Shown: piece by piece, positions 1 to 9,095 of the stretch
Layout: each line of letters opens with the position of its first letter
How positions within the stretch are numbered: the first letter of the stretch is position 1
Assembly: GCA_002309335.1 (NCBI GenBank)
Contig: DBXH01000024.1
Location: forward strand, 69,030 to 84,858
DNA from: Bacteroidales bacterium UBA1217
GTDB taxonomy: Bacteria; Bacteroidota; Bacteroidia; Bacteroidales; P3
DNA length: 15,829 nucleotides
Direction of reading: 5' to 3'
Made by a program: the position numbers and the translations under genes
The notes under the pieces: model-generated
What the model was told of the DNA's origin: nothing
Seen by the model: the letters and a program-made list of their open reading frames with translations, nothing else
Databases searched by the model: none

Positions 1-815
1 AGGGTCTTGCGGCGCTTGCTTTCCTGCTTTTCCTCCATCGCCAGACGCTGGGTCTTCTGGTCAAGCCAGCTGCTATAGTTGCCCTGCCATGGGATGCCCT
101 CGCCTCGGTCAAGTTCTAGAATCCATCCAGCCACATTGTCAAGGAAATAACGGTCGTGCGTCACAGCGATGACGGTGCCTTTGTATTGCTGCAGGTGATG
201 CTCAAGCCATTCAATACTCTCGGCGTCGAGGTGGTTTGTAGGCTCGTCGAGCAACAAGATGTCAGGTTCCTGCAACAACAAACGGCACAGAGCGACACGA
301 CGGCGCTCACCACCGCTGAGGTTCTTCACCAGCTGGTCCTCCTCCGGGCAACGGAGTGCGTCCATAGCTCGTTCCAGGCGGCTGTCGAGGTTCCAGGCAT
401 CGTGCTGCTCCAGTAGTTCTGTCAATTCCCCTTGGCGTTCGCACAACTTGTCGAAGTCGGCATCTGGCTCGGCAAAGGCGTTGTTAACCTCCTCATATTC
501 CTTTAGCCAGTCGACAACATCTTGCACAGCCTCTTGCACCACCTCTTTGACCGTCTTAGTATCGTCCAGTTTGGGCTCCTGCTCAAGATAACCTACACTA
601 TATCCCGGCGCGAAAACCACCTCGCCCTGATAGTCTTTATCTACTCCGGCGATGATTTTCAGCAGGCTTGACTTGCCGCTGCCGTTGAGACCTATAATGC
701 CTATCTTGGCACCATAAAAGAATGAAAGATAAATATCTTTAAGTATCTGGCGTGAAGGCGGAATCAGTTTGCCTACGCCCACCATAGAGAAAATGATCTT
801 TTTATCGTCTGCCAT
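1..815 (-). CDS. ettA: Energy-dependent translational throttle protein EttA (ABC-F ATPase), 5' part only
   Basis: ABC-F protein that binds the ribosomal E site and gates early elongation according to the ATP/ADP ratio (known for EttA; cytosolic). About 271 residues are present and the gene runs off the left edge, so the second ATPase domain is missing. The start is ATG at 815, giving MADDKKIIFSMVGVGKLIPP, typical of EttA N-termini. The first ATPase domain shows Walker A GLNGSGKSS (about residues 42-50), signature LSGGERRR, Walker B ILLLDEPTNHLD and the switch histidine in VTHDR. The segment ILELDRGEGIPWQGNYSSW, followed by a charged QKTQRLAMEEKQESKRRKTL tail, starts the interdomain linker and is characteristic of EttA rather than other ABC-F members. 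The gene lies 87 bp downstream of recJ on the same strand with no terminator seen between, so co-transcription is possible. Confidence 0.93.
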   Translation of the reverse strand, partial: MADDKKIIFSMVGVGKLIPPSRQILKDIYLSFFYGAKIGIIGLNGSGKSSLLKIIAGVDKDYQGEVVFAPGYSVGYLEQEPKLDDTKTVKEVVQEAVQDVVDWLKEYEEVNNAFAEPDADFDKLCERQGELTELLEQHDAWNLDSRLERAMDALRCPEEDQLVKNLSGGERRRVALCRLLLQEPDILLLDEPTNHLDAESIEWLEHHLQQYKGTVIAVTHDRYFLDNVAGWILELDRGEGIPWQGNYSSWLDQKTQRLAMEEKQESKRRKT

Positions 816-902
816 AATAATACTGTTTTACCATTTCAATCCAACCAATCATTGGCCGAATACCATTGACGCACTCTTTCTATACGACAACAACAATATA
901 CC

Positions 903-2735
903 CTACTCGCCGAACTTGATATCCTTCACATTCAGTTGGATTTCCGTCTTGCCACGCCAGAAATTCTCTTCAAGCTGATAGCAAACATCAAACATTTCCT
1001 GACGACTGACACGACTATAGTATTCGCCCAACTGGAAACCTATGGCAGGATAAGAGTTGGGACTGTCGGACGACAGCACCGAGAATCTCAGGTGGTTGCT
1101 GCCAACCACACGCGGCGGTTGCAACGGATTGCTCTCCAAGTGATTGGTACGGAAAACAGGCACATTGTTGTCAGGTCCGAAAGGTGAAAACTGCTTGAGG
1201 ATACGGAGGAATTTGGGAGTGATGTCTGAGAAATCAACCACAGCGTCAATCTCAATCTCAGGCACAGTGGCTTCGGCTGGCATCGTATTGCTCACAATCT
1301 CCTCAAAGCGTTCCACAAAACGGTCGAAATTCTCCGGACGCAACGACACACCGGCTGCACTCTTGTGTCCACCGAAATGTTCCAATAAATCGCTACATTG
1401 CTCAAGAGCGGCGTGAACGTCAAACTCCTTGATGCTGCGTGCAGAGCCCACATAAAGGTCATCTGTCGAACGAGTCAATACAATTGTCGGACGATAGAAC
1501 GACTCAACCAGACGCGAGGCAACAATACCCACAACACCGCGATGCCATTCCTCGCCGAAGAGCACTATCGAATGACGACGCGACAAGTTCGGATCGGACA
1601 TCAGACGGCGCTTGGCCTCCTCGGTAGCTTGAGTGTCAAGATCCTTGCGTTCCGTGTTGTAGTTGTTTATTTCCTCGGCAAGCTTCATAGCCGTTTCTCG
1701 GTTCTCGGCAAGCAGCAGACGTACAGAGTCGAATGCGCTGTGGATGCGGCCTGCGGCATTGATGCGAGGTCCCACAAGAAACACCAAGTCGCTAATATTC
1801 AAATCCTTTACAAAATAAGATTCCTTCTCAGGATTGCCTGCACGATCCTCTTTCGAGCGCGGCTCAATATGACCATAAGTGAGTATGGCTTCAAGACCCG
1901 GACGAGGACAAGTGTTGATGACCTTCAATCCAAACGACGCCAGCACACGGTTCTCACCAGTCATCGGAACAATATCCGACGCAATGCTCACTGCCACAAG
2001 GTCAAGGTAGCGCAACAATTTGAGTTTCAGCATCTCCATATTCTTCTTCTGCACTATCGTCAGCTCAGAAGCCGAATCACAAAGACGTACGCCAATCTTC
2101 TGCTCCATATAGGCCTCAACGATTTTGAAACCGATGCCACAGCCCGACAACTCCTTATAGGGATAGGGGCAGTCGGGACGCTTGGGGTCAAGCACAGCAC
2201 AACAGTTGGGCAGTTCATCACCAGGAAGATGATGGTCGCCAACAATAATGTCTATGCCAAACTGGTTAGCATATTCAGCTTGCTCGACGGCTTTGATGCC
2301 ACAGTCGAGAGCAATAATTAACTTTACGCCAGTGTTTTTGGCGTAGTCGATACCTTGAAAGGATATGCCATATCCTTCTGTATCACGATCAGGAATATAG
2401 AAGTCGATGTTGTAATGGAGCGTGTGAAAATACGAGTAGACCAGCGCCACAGCCGAAGTGCCGTCGACATCATAGTCTCCATAGATAAGCATACGTTCCC
2501 TGTTGCGGACAGCGGTATTGATACGCGCAATAGCACGATCCATATCTTTCATCAAGAACGGATCGTGAAGTTGGTCTAAACTTGGACGGAAGAAGTGTTT
2601 GGCTTCTTCAAAAGTAGTGACACCACGTTCTACAAGCAGCGTGGCAATAATTTTGTCCACGCCCAAAGAATCCGCAAGTTTTTCAACAACCTCTAAATCA
2701 TAATCTTTCCTTATTATCCAACGTTTTTCTTTCAT
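903..2735 (-). CDS. recJ: Single-stranded-DNA-specific exonuclease RecJ
   Basis: Processive 5'-3' exonuclease on single-stranded DNA, acting in RecF-pathway recombination, mismatch repair and base-excision repair (known family role; cytosolic, Mn/Mg-dependent). The 610 residues are near the usual RecJ size. The DHH phosphoesterase core is complete: YGDYDVDG (85-92), ALDCG (142-146), GDHH (166-169), the acidic segment LVAVSIASDIVPM (246-258) and VGPRINAAGRI (321-331). The DHHA1 nucleic-acid-binding part has WHRGVVGIVASRL (397-409) and FGGHKSAAG (454-462). A C-terminal OB-like domain follows. The start is ATG at 2735, directly after an AT-rich leader with a possible promoter. No key residue is missing. 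It is separated from the upstream ABC permease by 261 bp, so it is probably its own transcription unit, perhaps shared with ettA. Confidence 0.97.
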   Translation of the reverse strand: MKEKRWIIRKDYDLEVVEKLADSLGVDKIIATLLVERGVTTFEEAKHFFRPSLDQLHDPFLMKDMDRAIARINTAVRNRERMLIYGDYDVDGTSAVALVYSYFHTLHYNIDFYIPDRDTEGYGISFQGIDYAKNTGVKLIIALDCGIKAVEQAEYANQFGIDIIVGDHHLPGDELPNCCAVLDPKRPDCPYPYKELSGCGIGFKIVEAYMEQKIGVRLCDSASELTIVQKKNMEMLKLKLLRYLDLVAVSIASDIVPMTGENRVLASFGLKVINTCPRPGLEAILTYGHIEPRSKEDRAGNPEKESYFVKDLNISDLVFLVGPRINAAGRIHSAFDSVRLLLAENRETAMKLAEEINNYNTERKDLDTQATEEAKRRLMSDPNLSRRHSIVLFGEEWHRGVVGIVASRLVESFYRPTIVLTRSTDDLYVGSARSIKEFDVHAALEQCSDLLEHFGGHKSAAGVSLRPENFDRFVERFEEIVSNTMPAEATVPEIEIDAVVDFSDITPKFLRILKQFSPFGPDNNVPVFRTNHLESNPLQPPRVVGSNHLRFSVLSSDSPNSYPAIGFQLGEYYSRVSRQEMFDVCYQLEENFWRGKTEIQLNVKDIKFGE

Positions 2736-2748
2736 TTTTTACTGGGCG

Positions 2749-2756
2749 TAAAATTA
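2749..2756 (-). promoter_or_regulatory. Possible recJ promoter, -7 element
   Basis: Read on the minus strand this is TAATTTTA, one mismatch from the Bacteroidetes sigma-ABfr -7 consensus TAnnTTTG, in a strongly AT-rich stretch 14 bp before the recJ ATG. No clean -33 TTTG box is seen at the expected distance, so the call rests on the -7 match and position. Confidence 0.35.
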
Positions 2757-2886
2757 CGAACTTTTTATGAAATAGAAATAAAAAGTTTATATTTTTTTCG
2801 CCAAACTGATGTAAAAAAGTGTTAACGTAGTGATTAGTAGGGATATTCTAAATAGATTTTTTTTATTTCATCGAAGCACCGCCTCC

Positions 2887-2941
2887 AGGTCGGTTCTGGG
2901 TCAATTCTGGGTCAATTCTGGGTCAATTCTGGGTCAATTCT
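2887..2941. repeat. 11-bp tandem repeat, four perfect copies plus one degenerate
   Basis: The unit GGGTCAATTCT occurs four times without a mismatch or gap at 2898-2908, 2909-2919, 2920-2930 and 2931-2941. A degenerate copy, AGGTCGGTTCT, sits at 2887-2897, and AGGTTTA after the last copy may be a further decayed unit. The period is close to one helical turn, so each copy would present the same face to a bound protein. It lies between two minus-strand genes, about 150-205 bp upstream of the recJ start. Function unknown. Confidence 0.9.
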
Positions 2942-2996
2942 AGGTTTACGCATAAATTATCTGCTTCCCTCTCAAACTTCATTGTTTTTACCTCAT

Positions 2997-4340
2997 TTAC
3001 CGCTTCTTACGGCGGAATGTAAGACGGTTGAAGCGGAGAATGGAGGAGCGATATAATTTGGCAGCGAGCCAAGTGCACAACGGGAAGGCTATGACAAGCA
3101 AAGCCATTGACCACCAGAGCTGAGGAATTGGCACTCCGAAGGGAATGCGCAGCATCATCGCAACAGGCGATGTGAATGGTATCATCGACAACACAACACT
3201 CAACGTACCCGACGGGGCGTTGATCATTGCCGGCATACATAAAATAGTAATTAACAGCGGTATGGTGAGAGGCAGCGAGAAGAGCTGCGAGTCGGTGTCG
3301 TTGTCGCTTAAGGCTCCAGCGGCAGCAAAGAGTGTTGCATAGAGCAGGTATCCGAAAATGAAATAAAAGAGGAACGTGGGCAGAATCACACCGAAATCTA
3401 TCGAAGTGATGCCTTCCACCAGCTGCGGTATATCTGCCAGTTGGTCAGCCTGCTGCATCTGGAGAGCCGCCTCGCTGCCCTTGGTGGCGAGTTCGGTCAC
3501 CTCGTGCTTTTGAGTCGCCATCTGGAACAATTCGCTATTGCTGGCTTGAATGCCCACAAGCGCAACACCTGTCAACACCACCCACAGCAAAAACTGGGTG
3601 AGACCCACCATAGCTATGCCTATCACTTTGCCCATCATCAACTGGAATGGCTTGACTGAACAGACGATAACTTCAATTATGCGGCTGGATTTTTCTTCTA
3701 CCACGCCGCGCATCACCTGACTGCCAAACATAAAGATTACGATGTAGATAAGCATTGCAAGTATTAATCCCAACCCCATTTTGACTTCAAGAAAGGCTGC
3801 CCGGCCCGTCTCTAGGTCTTCGGTGCGGAGATTTATCTTGGTATTGCTGATAAGTGCATATTCGTCATCGCTGATGCCGTGAGCTTGCAAAAGGCGGTTA
3901 CGTAGGATACGTTGCAGCTGTTTGTCAACATCATAGCGAACCTGCTGAGGCGGAAGGTCGCTCTTGTAATAGAGACAGGCGTCGGTGGGAATGGCTTCGC
4001 TGGCGCGGCTGCGCACATAAAGGATGGCGGTGATGTCCTTGTCGTTGGACATCTGACGTTTGGCATAGTCAAGCGTAGCGGCATAGCGGTAGGTGATGTC
4101 GTCCGACGAAGCAAAATGGCTATCGCTGCGCAAAGTATCATCGCGGTCAAGCCCGCCAAAAATACCAGACTCATCGGCAACAAGGACCACCGACTTCTCC
4201 AACGGCTTCATCGCCAGATAAATCGGGATAGCATAAAGGGCTGCCAGCATTATAGGCACAAGGAGTGTAAGCAGCCAGAAGGATGTCTTGCGGACACGGG
4301 TCATATACTCGCGGCGGATTACAAGCAGTATCTTGTTCAT
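2997..4340 (-). CDS. ABC-2 type transporter permease (NatB-like)
   Basis: Membrane subunit of an ABC exporter, paired with the ATPase encoded just upstream. The 447 residues begin MNKILLVIRREYMTRVRKTS, a typical NatB/ABC-2 cytosolic start. A first membrane helix (about 21-43) is followed by a large soluble, probably periplasmic, domain to about residue 180. A cluster of five or so hydrophobic helices then runs to the end (first ILAMLIYIVIFMFGSQV), including the conserved EEKSSRIIEV amphipathic segment after the second helix. The basic tail RFNRLTFRRKKR fits a cytosolic C-terminus. The start codon overlaps the ATPase stop codon (ATGA, 4337-4340), indicating translational coupling. The NatAB family exports Na+ in Bacillus, but the substrate here is unknown and cannot be assigned from sequence. 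Confidence 0.9.
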   Translation of the reverse strand: MNKILLVIRREYMTRVRKTSFWLLTLLVPIMLAALYAIPIYLAMKPLEKSVVLVADESGIFGGLDRDDTLRSDSHFASSDDITYRYAATLDYAKRQMSNDKDITAILYVRSRASEAIPTDACLYYKSDLPPQQVRYDVDKQLQRILRNRLLQAHGISDDEYALISNTKINLRTEDLETGRAAFLEVKMGLGLILAMLIYIVIFMFGSQVMRGVVEEKSSRIIEVIVCSVKPFQLMMGKVIGIAMVGLTQFLLWVVLTGVALVGIQASNSELFQMATQKHEVTELATKGSEAALQMQQADQLADIPQLVEGITSIDFGVILPTFLFYFIFGYLLYATLFAAAGALSDNDTDSQLFSLPLTIPLLITILCMPAMINAPSGTLSVVLSMIPFTSPVAMMLRIPFGVPIPQLWWSMALLVIAFPLCTWLAAKLYRSSILRFNRLTFRRKKR

Positions 4341-5251
4341 TCGGCACCTCCTTCCTTCACAGTTTCTACAAAAATATCATTCATCGACGGCAGTAGTTCA
4401 TTTATTGAAACTATTTGGCGCTGAGGCATAATAGCCGACAAAAGGCTGTTGGCGGAACATCCTTCCGAAAGCGCTATGCGATATATCTCCTCCCCCTCCA
4501 ATGTCCTATGGCTTTGAATTCTATATTCTGCGGAAAGTGACAGCGGGCTGTCGATCGCCAACGTCACCACCTCGAACAGGTTGCGGCTGTAGGAACGACG
4601 TATGTGTGACACCGAACCAGACAAGACCACTTTCGATTTGTTAATCAACGCTATATCATCACACAATTCCTCAACCGACGCCATATTGTGGGTCGAGAAA
4701 ATAACCGTTGCACCCTTTTTGCGAAGAGCCAGAATCTCATTCTTCAGCAAAGTGGCGTTGACTGGGTCGAAGCCGCTGAACGGCTCGTCAAAAATAAGAA
4801 GACTCGGCTCATGGAGCACGGTGACGATAAACTGTACCTTCTGCTGCATTCCCTTCGACAGCTCCTCGACCGGACGGTTCCACCAGCTGGCTATCTCGAA
4901 TTTCTCAAACCATTGTATGAGCCGCTTCTCAGCCTCGCGGCGTGAAAGACCCTTGAGCTGAGCCAGATAAACCGCTTGCTCGCCGACTTTCATCTTCTTG
5001 TAAAGACCACGTTCCTCCGGCAGGTAGCCTATGCGTTGCACATCGCCGTCAGTCATCGGGCGGCCATCGAGCAGTATTACACCTTTATCGGGACGCGAGA
5101 TACGGTTTATCAGGCGAATCAGCGTGGTTTTGCCCGCCCCATTGGGTCCTAAAAGACCGAAAATGGTGCCTTGTCGCACACTGACGCTTACATCGTCTAG
5201 CGCACGAAAATCGCCGAATTTCTTTTCAATATGTTGCGCTTCAAGAATCAT
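4337..5251 (-). CDS. ABC transporter ATP-binding protein (NatA-like)
   Basis: Cytosolic ATPase that powers the ABC-2 permease encoded by the overlapping next gene. Over 304 residues it shows Walker A GPNGAGKT (35-42), the Q-loop region GYLPEERGLY, the signature LSKGMQQKV (131-139, the G-M-Q-Q form common in NatA/DrrA-like exporters), Walker B LLIFDEP (151-157) and the switch histidine in STHNM (H188). The C-terminal 80-90 residues resemble the DUF4162 extension that follows such domains. It starts at ATG 5251, 8 bp after the BatA-like gene, and ends in a 4-bp overlap with the permease. Role as exporter ATPase is firm; substrate unknown. Confidence 0.93.
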   Translation of the reverse strand: MILEAQHIEKKFGDFRALDDVSVSVRQGTIFGLLGPNGAGKTTLIRLINRISRPDKGVILLDGRPMTDGDVQRIGYLPEERGLYKKMKVGEQAVYLAQLKGLSRREAEKRLIQWFEKFEIASWWNRPVEELSKGMQQKVQFIVTVLHEPSLLIFDEPFSGFDPVNATLLKNEILALRKKGATVIFSTHNMASVEELCDDIALINKSKVVLSGSVSHIRRSYSRNLFEVVTLAIDSPLSLSAEYRIQSHRTLEGEEIYRIALSEGCSANSLLSAIMPQRQIVSINELLPSMNDIFVETVKEGGAE

Positions 5252-5259
5252 AGTCTTTA

Positions 5260-7341
5260 TTATTTGGAGGGGTTTAGACTTCCATTATTTCTCGGTTTTG
5301 GAATCGGAATGCGAATCAACGCTATTTCAACAAGCAGGAACAGCAACGACAAGGCAATGCACCAACGCCACAGACGACGACCCTCCATCTGCTCTTTAAG
5401 ATAAGTGTCGAGTGGCTTGTCGGCATTGCGCACAACATTGTAACTATCCAAATTATAGTCTTTTAATCGCTTTAAAAGGGCATCACGATCTATAAAATCC
5501 ATCTGCGATTCGAGTCGCGAATAGTTGAACGACAGACCTTCACACTCCTTGCCGTCCTGCACAAGCAAATAGTTGCCTGCCTCTTTGACAGTACCGTGAG
5601 GAATCAGCGTACTTAGGTTCCCCATACGTCTTATGTCCGGAATCTCCTCATAATCACCCTCCCTGCCCTTCAATTTCACATTACCGTCGGCCGCGTCGTA
5701 TATATATGACAGCTGAACGGGACTTTCTTGACCAAGAGTAATATAGAGCGGAGTGGGACGCAGACTATATAGCGCCATATTGTACAACGTCGGCACAAAC
5801 AGCGCCTGACGGACAAAATCGGTATGGGCGTCGCGCAAAGGAGCTGCGATAAGATAGAGCCGACCCGCGCCACAAGATGTTACGCTAACATAGCTGTCGC
5901 CGTTGGCAAGTGAAATGATAGTTTCATTCAGCGTTGAGCCAGAAATAGCAAATCGATAATAATCCGTCACCGACGGCATCTCCATATCGTCATTTCGACC
6001 CGAGAAGACATTGTTGTACAAACCATTGTTAAAATTCACCATACTTGCCGCAACACGTCCCTTGTTACGTCCTGCAATCTGGGGTGCGGAAAATAGCCGC
6101 AGGGCTTCATTGTAACTTGACTCATCGACATTCTCACCCATCACCAATACCAGCGTACCTCCATCCTCAACAAAGGTGCGGAGCGTCTGGGCCATTCCCG
6201 TAGACACCGACGGTAATTCGTCAAGGAGTATTATGTCGTTGCCGTCAATACGGCTAAAATCCATCTGCTGCAGGTTTAGCGACGAATATGCCACTACCGA
6301 ATCTCCGCCAAAAAGCCGCGCGAGATTCTCGTTGACCGCCTTGCCCTCAACCGTCAGCATCCTGATGCGGTCGCGGATATTGAGCGTAAAAAACAGCTGA
6401 TCGTCAAAAGTTATAGGATAGTCCGACGTCTCAACCCTCCCATTGAGGATACCCGATTCATCAATTTTAAAGTGCATATCGACCGTCGACGTGCTTTGTG
6501 CCGGCAAATCGACCGAAGCCAACGCCCTCTGGCGACCATTGACATAGAGTGAAACAGGAACTTTCTCAAGGTTTTCATCCCCTTCATTTCTGATGCTGAC
6601 CTTTGCCACAACACTGTTGCCGCGACAAAAGGCTGGCGCGTTTAAAGCCAACGAGTCGATATAAACATTATTCTGTGCAGCCGACGCAAGCGGCACCAAC
6701 GTAGTCACAACGTTGCTGTCGGTCGGGAATGCATCAAAATCGGAAACAGAAGTCTGAAAATCAGATATTACGTATGCGTTCCTGTTGTTGCCGCGGCCAC
6801 TCTTCAGGAATTCAAACTGCTTCTCCAACAACGTCGATATGGGTAGCGTGGCGCTACCGGCATCGACCTCGTCAATCATCAGCAGCATATCGTCTTTGCT
6901 GAGCCAATGGAAATGACGGCCTTCGACATCGTTCGTCAACAGTTGGAAACGGTCAGTAGGGCCGTATGCAGCAACAATTTCACGGGCCTTAGTCTTCGCA
7001 AGCTCCAACAAAGTGCCGTCGCCGCCGTTACTCTCCATACTGAACGAGTTGTCAATATAAATGCTAACATCGTTTAAACCCGAGCGCATCGCGCTGTTCT
7101 TGTTCGGAATCACCGGACGTGCAAAGGCCAAAACCAGGAACACTATGGCCAATATGCGGGCAAACATAATCAGCAACTGGCGCAAAGTAGATTGGCGGCG
7201 TGTCTCGCTCTGAAGCTGTTCCAGACGTTCGACATTACTGAAATAGACCTTCTTGTAACGACGGAAATTGAACAAGTGGACCACCACAGGGATAGCCACA
7301 GCGACAAGACCTATCAAAAACAACGGAGAGGATAATATCAT
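5260..7341 (-). CDS. BatA-like membrane protein with von Willebrand factor A domain
   Basis: 693-residue inner-membrane protein. The N-terminus matches the BatA (aerotolerance regulator) N-terminal domain: a membrane helix at about 5-22, the basic HLFNFRRYKKVYFSN stretch, and a second helix at about 55-75 ending FARPVIP. A vWA-like domain follows, with metal-site residues D97, S99 and S101 in IDNSFSM. A long extracytoplasmic part contains a second Rossmann-like region (about 340-420), and a last membrane helix lies at about 660-683 before a short basic tail. Bat proteins were named in Bacteroides for aerotolerance, but their molecular role is unsettled. There is no MoxR or other Bat gene beside it here, so this is a stand-alone paralogue. 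It is tightly placed between nth (22 bp) and the ABC ATPase (8 bp). Partner or ligand unknown. Confidence 0.85.
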   Translation of the reverse strand: MILSSPLFLIGLVAVAIPVVVHLFNFRRYKKVYFSNVERLEQLQSETRRQSTLRQLLIMFARILAIVFLVLAFARPVIPNKNSAMRSGLNDVSIYIDNSFSMESNGGDGTLLELAKTKAREIVAAYGPTDRFQLLTNDVEGRHFHWLSKDDMLLMIDEVDAGSATLPISTLLEKQFEFLKSGRGNNRNAYVISDFQTSVSDFDAFPTDSNVVTTLVPLASAAQNNVYIDSLALNAPAFCRGNSVVAKVSIRNEGDENLEKVPVSLYVNGRQRALASVDLPAQSTSTVDMHFKIDESGILNGRVETSDYPITFDDQLFFTLNIRDRIRMLTVEGKAVNENLARLFGGDSVVAYSSLNLQQMDFSRIDGNDIILLDELPSVSTGMAQTLRTFVEDGGTLVLVMGENVDESSYNEALRLFSAPQIAGRNKGRVAASMVNFNNGLYNNVFSGRNDDMEMPSVTDYYRFAISGSTLNETIISLANGDSYVSVTSCGAGRLYLIAAPLRDAHTDFVRQALFVPTLYNMALYSLRPTPLYITLGQESPVQLSYIYDAADGNVKLKGREGDYEEIPDIRRMGNLSTLIPHGTVKEAGNYLLVQDGKECEGLSFNYSRLESQMDFIDRDALLKRLKDYNLDSYNVVRNADKPLDTYLKEQMEGRRLWRWCIALSLLFLLVEIALIRIPIPKPRNNGSLNPSK

Positions 7342-7363
7342 AAAGAAGGGGTGTTATTTTCAG

Positions 7364-8014
7364 TTATTTGTTCTTGGTTTTCAACTTATTGTAATATCGA
7401 CAGATGTCGCTTATGCCACATTCGGCGCAATGTGGCGACCTCGCTGTACACACATACCGCCCATGAAGGATAAGCCAATGATGCGCCACAGGGATTTTTT
7501 CGGCGGGGATATGTTTTTCAAGTATCAACTCCGTCTGCAGAGGAGTTTTGGAGTTGGTGGTCAGCCCGATACGGTTCGACACACGGAACACGTGTGTGTC
7601 GACGGGCATAACCGACTGGTTGAAGATGACGGCAGCGATGACATTAGCAGTTTTCCGCCCCACGCCCGGAAGGGTCTGCAGCAGCTCCACACTGTCCGGC
7701 ACCTCGCCGCCAAACTCCGCCAATAGCTTCTCCGCCATAGCCTTAAGGTGGCAGCTCTTGCTGTTTGGATAGGACACCGATTTAACGTATGAATAGATAT
7801 CCTCGACCGATGCCGAAGCCAGCGATCGGGCGTCGGGAAAGGCAGCAAAGAGGGCCGGAGTGACCATATTGACCCGTTTGTCGGTACATTGAGCCGACAG
7901 CATCACAGCCACAAGCAGCTGAAACGGGTTGTCGTAGTGGAGTTCGCTCTGAGCCTCTGGACGAGCCTTCTCAAAATAGGCTATCATTCGTGCATATCGT
8001 TCCTCAGTTTTCAT
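7364..8014 (-). CDS. nth: Endonuclease III (DNA glycosylase/AP lyase)
   Basis: Bifunctional glycosylase and AP lyase that removes oxidised pyrimidines in base-excision repair (known family role). The 216 residues are close to E. coli Nth. Visible features are the LSAQCTDKRVN helix region (39-49) and the helix-hairpin-helix LPGVGRKTA (115-123), with the expected catalytic lysine K121 and catalytic aspartate D139 in PVDTHVFRV. A C-terminal [4Fe-4S] loop has cysteines 189, 196, 199 and 205, spaced C-x6-C-x2-C-x5-C exactly as in the family. All key residues are present. The start ATG (8014) lies 11 bp inside the 3' end of the EEP gene, pointing to coupled translation within the operon. Confidence 0.97.
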   Translation of the reverse strand: MKTEERYARMIAYFEKARPEAQSELHYDNPFQLLVAVMLSAQCTDKRVNMVTPALFAAFPDARSLASASVEDIYSYVKSVSYPNSKSCHLKAMAEKLLAEFGGEVPDSVELLQTLPGVGRKTANVIAAVIFNQSVMPVDTHVFRVSNRIGLTTNSKTPLQTELILEKHIPAEKIPVAHHWLILHGRYVCTARSPHCAECGISDICRYYNKLKTKNK

Positions 8015-9092
8015 TTTTGCGCAGCGTTACAATTACAGGATAATGGTCCGACATTTCAGACTTAATACGTTTATACGAGAGAGCCTCCATATCGGGCGTA
8101 TGCAGTATCATATCGATGCGGAAGGCGGGGAATGTTGTATTTCGGCTTTTGGTAAACGAGCCGTGATAAGTGGTGCTGAAGCCCTGCCCCACCTCGCAAT
8201 AGCTGTCTTTCAGATAAGACTTGCATTGCTGATAGAAATAGGACGCCGGCGTCTCGTTGAAGTCACCCGCCACAATCGAGAGGTTGCCGCGGTTGTCGAA
8301 ATAGGGTTTCAGCACCTCCCATTCATTTTCGTGCTCGACGATGGTTTCGCGGAATTTATGCAACGTGCTGCGCCCCGTAAGGCTGTCGACATTGCCGTGC
8401 GAGATATCGTGAATCTGCTTGTGGTCGCTCTCGTCAAGGCCGTACGAGTTTAGATGCAGACAATAGAAACGAAGCGTATCTTCGCCCCACAACAGATTGA
8501 CATACAGCTTCGACGGCCCCTCAATACGAACCACACGCAATATCGGCAACTTCGAGAAAATAACCTCGCCCGACATCGAACCGTTATCATAACCCGATGT
8601 CATATTGACATAACCACGACGTGCAAGTTGTTCGGTAAGAGGCACCGAATCGCCGTGCCCGATATATTCTTGCAGAGCCATCAAATCGGGCCGCTCGTCG
8701 TCCACAATTTTCAGGAAGACAGCCATATTACTATCGGTACGGTCACTCGTCACCTCCACTCCGTGAAAATGATGCGCGTTGAACGTCAGCACCTTCAGAG
8801 TGTTGGCTTCTGGCTCGACCGATTCCGTGCCTCCAATTTGGAAATACAGAGGCAAGAAACTGTAGCGCAATAGTATACCCACAAGCGACAACAAAAACCA
8901 CTTGCTGCTCAAAGCCAGCCATACAACGATAAACACCACATTGACAATCAAGAGATAAAGATAGCCATAGCTTAGGAGCGAGAACCAGATAAAGTGCGAC
9001 GGAGCCTTGCGGCCAGCCATAGTCGAGCCGAGCAGTAGTAGCAACGCAACAATATTGAGTATCAGCAATATGATTTTAAATATCTTTTTCAT
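8004..9092 (-). CDS. Membrane-anchored endonuclease/exonuclease/phosphatase (EEP) family protein
   Basis: 362 residues. The N-terminal 85 residues form three hydrophobic helices (about 5-24, 34-60, 64-84). The EEP fold follows with its motifs intact: LTFNAHH (102-108), the metal-binding glutamate E142 in LMALQEY, the GDFNE motif (D277, N279), RIDMIL near 325-330 and the terminal SDHYPV with the catalytic D349-H350 pair. The family cleaves phosphodiesters in DNA, RNA, phosphoinositides or lipids, and the substrate cannot be read from the sequence. The domain probably faces the periplasm given the three helices, which is an inference. It starts 3 bp after the rhomboid stop and overlaps nth by 11 bp. 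Despite sitting next to nth, it lacks the features of a soluble ExoIII-type repair enzyme. Confidence 0.88.
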   Translation of the reverse strand: MKKIFKIILLILNIVALLLLLGSTMAGRKAPSHFIWFSLLSYGYLYLLIVNVVFIVVWLALSSKWFLLSLVGILLRYSFLPLYFQIGGTESVEPEANTLKVLTFNAHHFHGVEVTSDRTDSNMAVFLKIVDDERPDLMALQEYIGHGDSVPLTEQLARRGYVNMTSGYDNGSMSGEVIFSKLPILRVVRIEGPSKLYVNLLWGEDTLRFYCLHLNSYGLDESDHKQIHDISHGNVDSLTGRSTLHKFRETIVEHENEWEVLKPYFDNRGNLSIVAGDFNETPASYFYQQCKSYLKDSYCEVGQGFSTTYHGSFTKSRNTTFPAFRIDMILHTPDMEALSYKRIKSEMSDHYPVIVTLRKNEN

Positions 9093-9095
9093 TTT

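Larger units (their letters stand above)
2736..2996. other. Intergenic spacer between ABC permease and recJ
   Basis: This 261-bp gap holds no gene on either strand. The recJ-proximal part (2736-2870) is very AT-rich with the candidate recJ promoter. The middle contains an 11-bp tandem repeat (2887-2941). I found no convincing hairpin plus T-tract terminator after the permease stop codon, so read-through into recJ cannot be excluded. Confidence 0.6.

Noticed and set aside
1398..2321. Plus-strand open frame of 307 codons
   Set aside because: It lies entirely antisense to recJ, whose protein has all family motifs. The predicted peptide is low-complexity in character and rich in H, R and T, with no recognisable domain.
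2887..2941. CRISPR-like array
   Set aside because: The units are 11 bp and contiguous, without spacers, and no cas genes are present.
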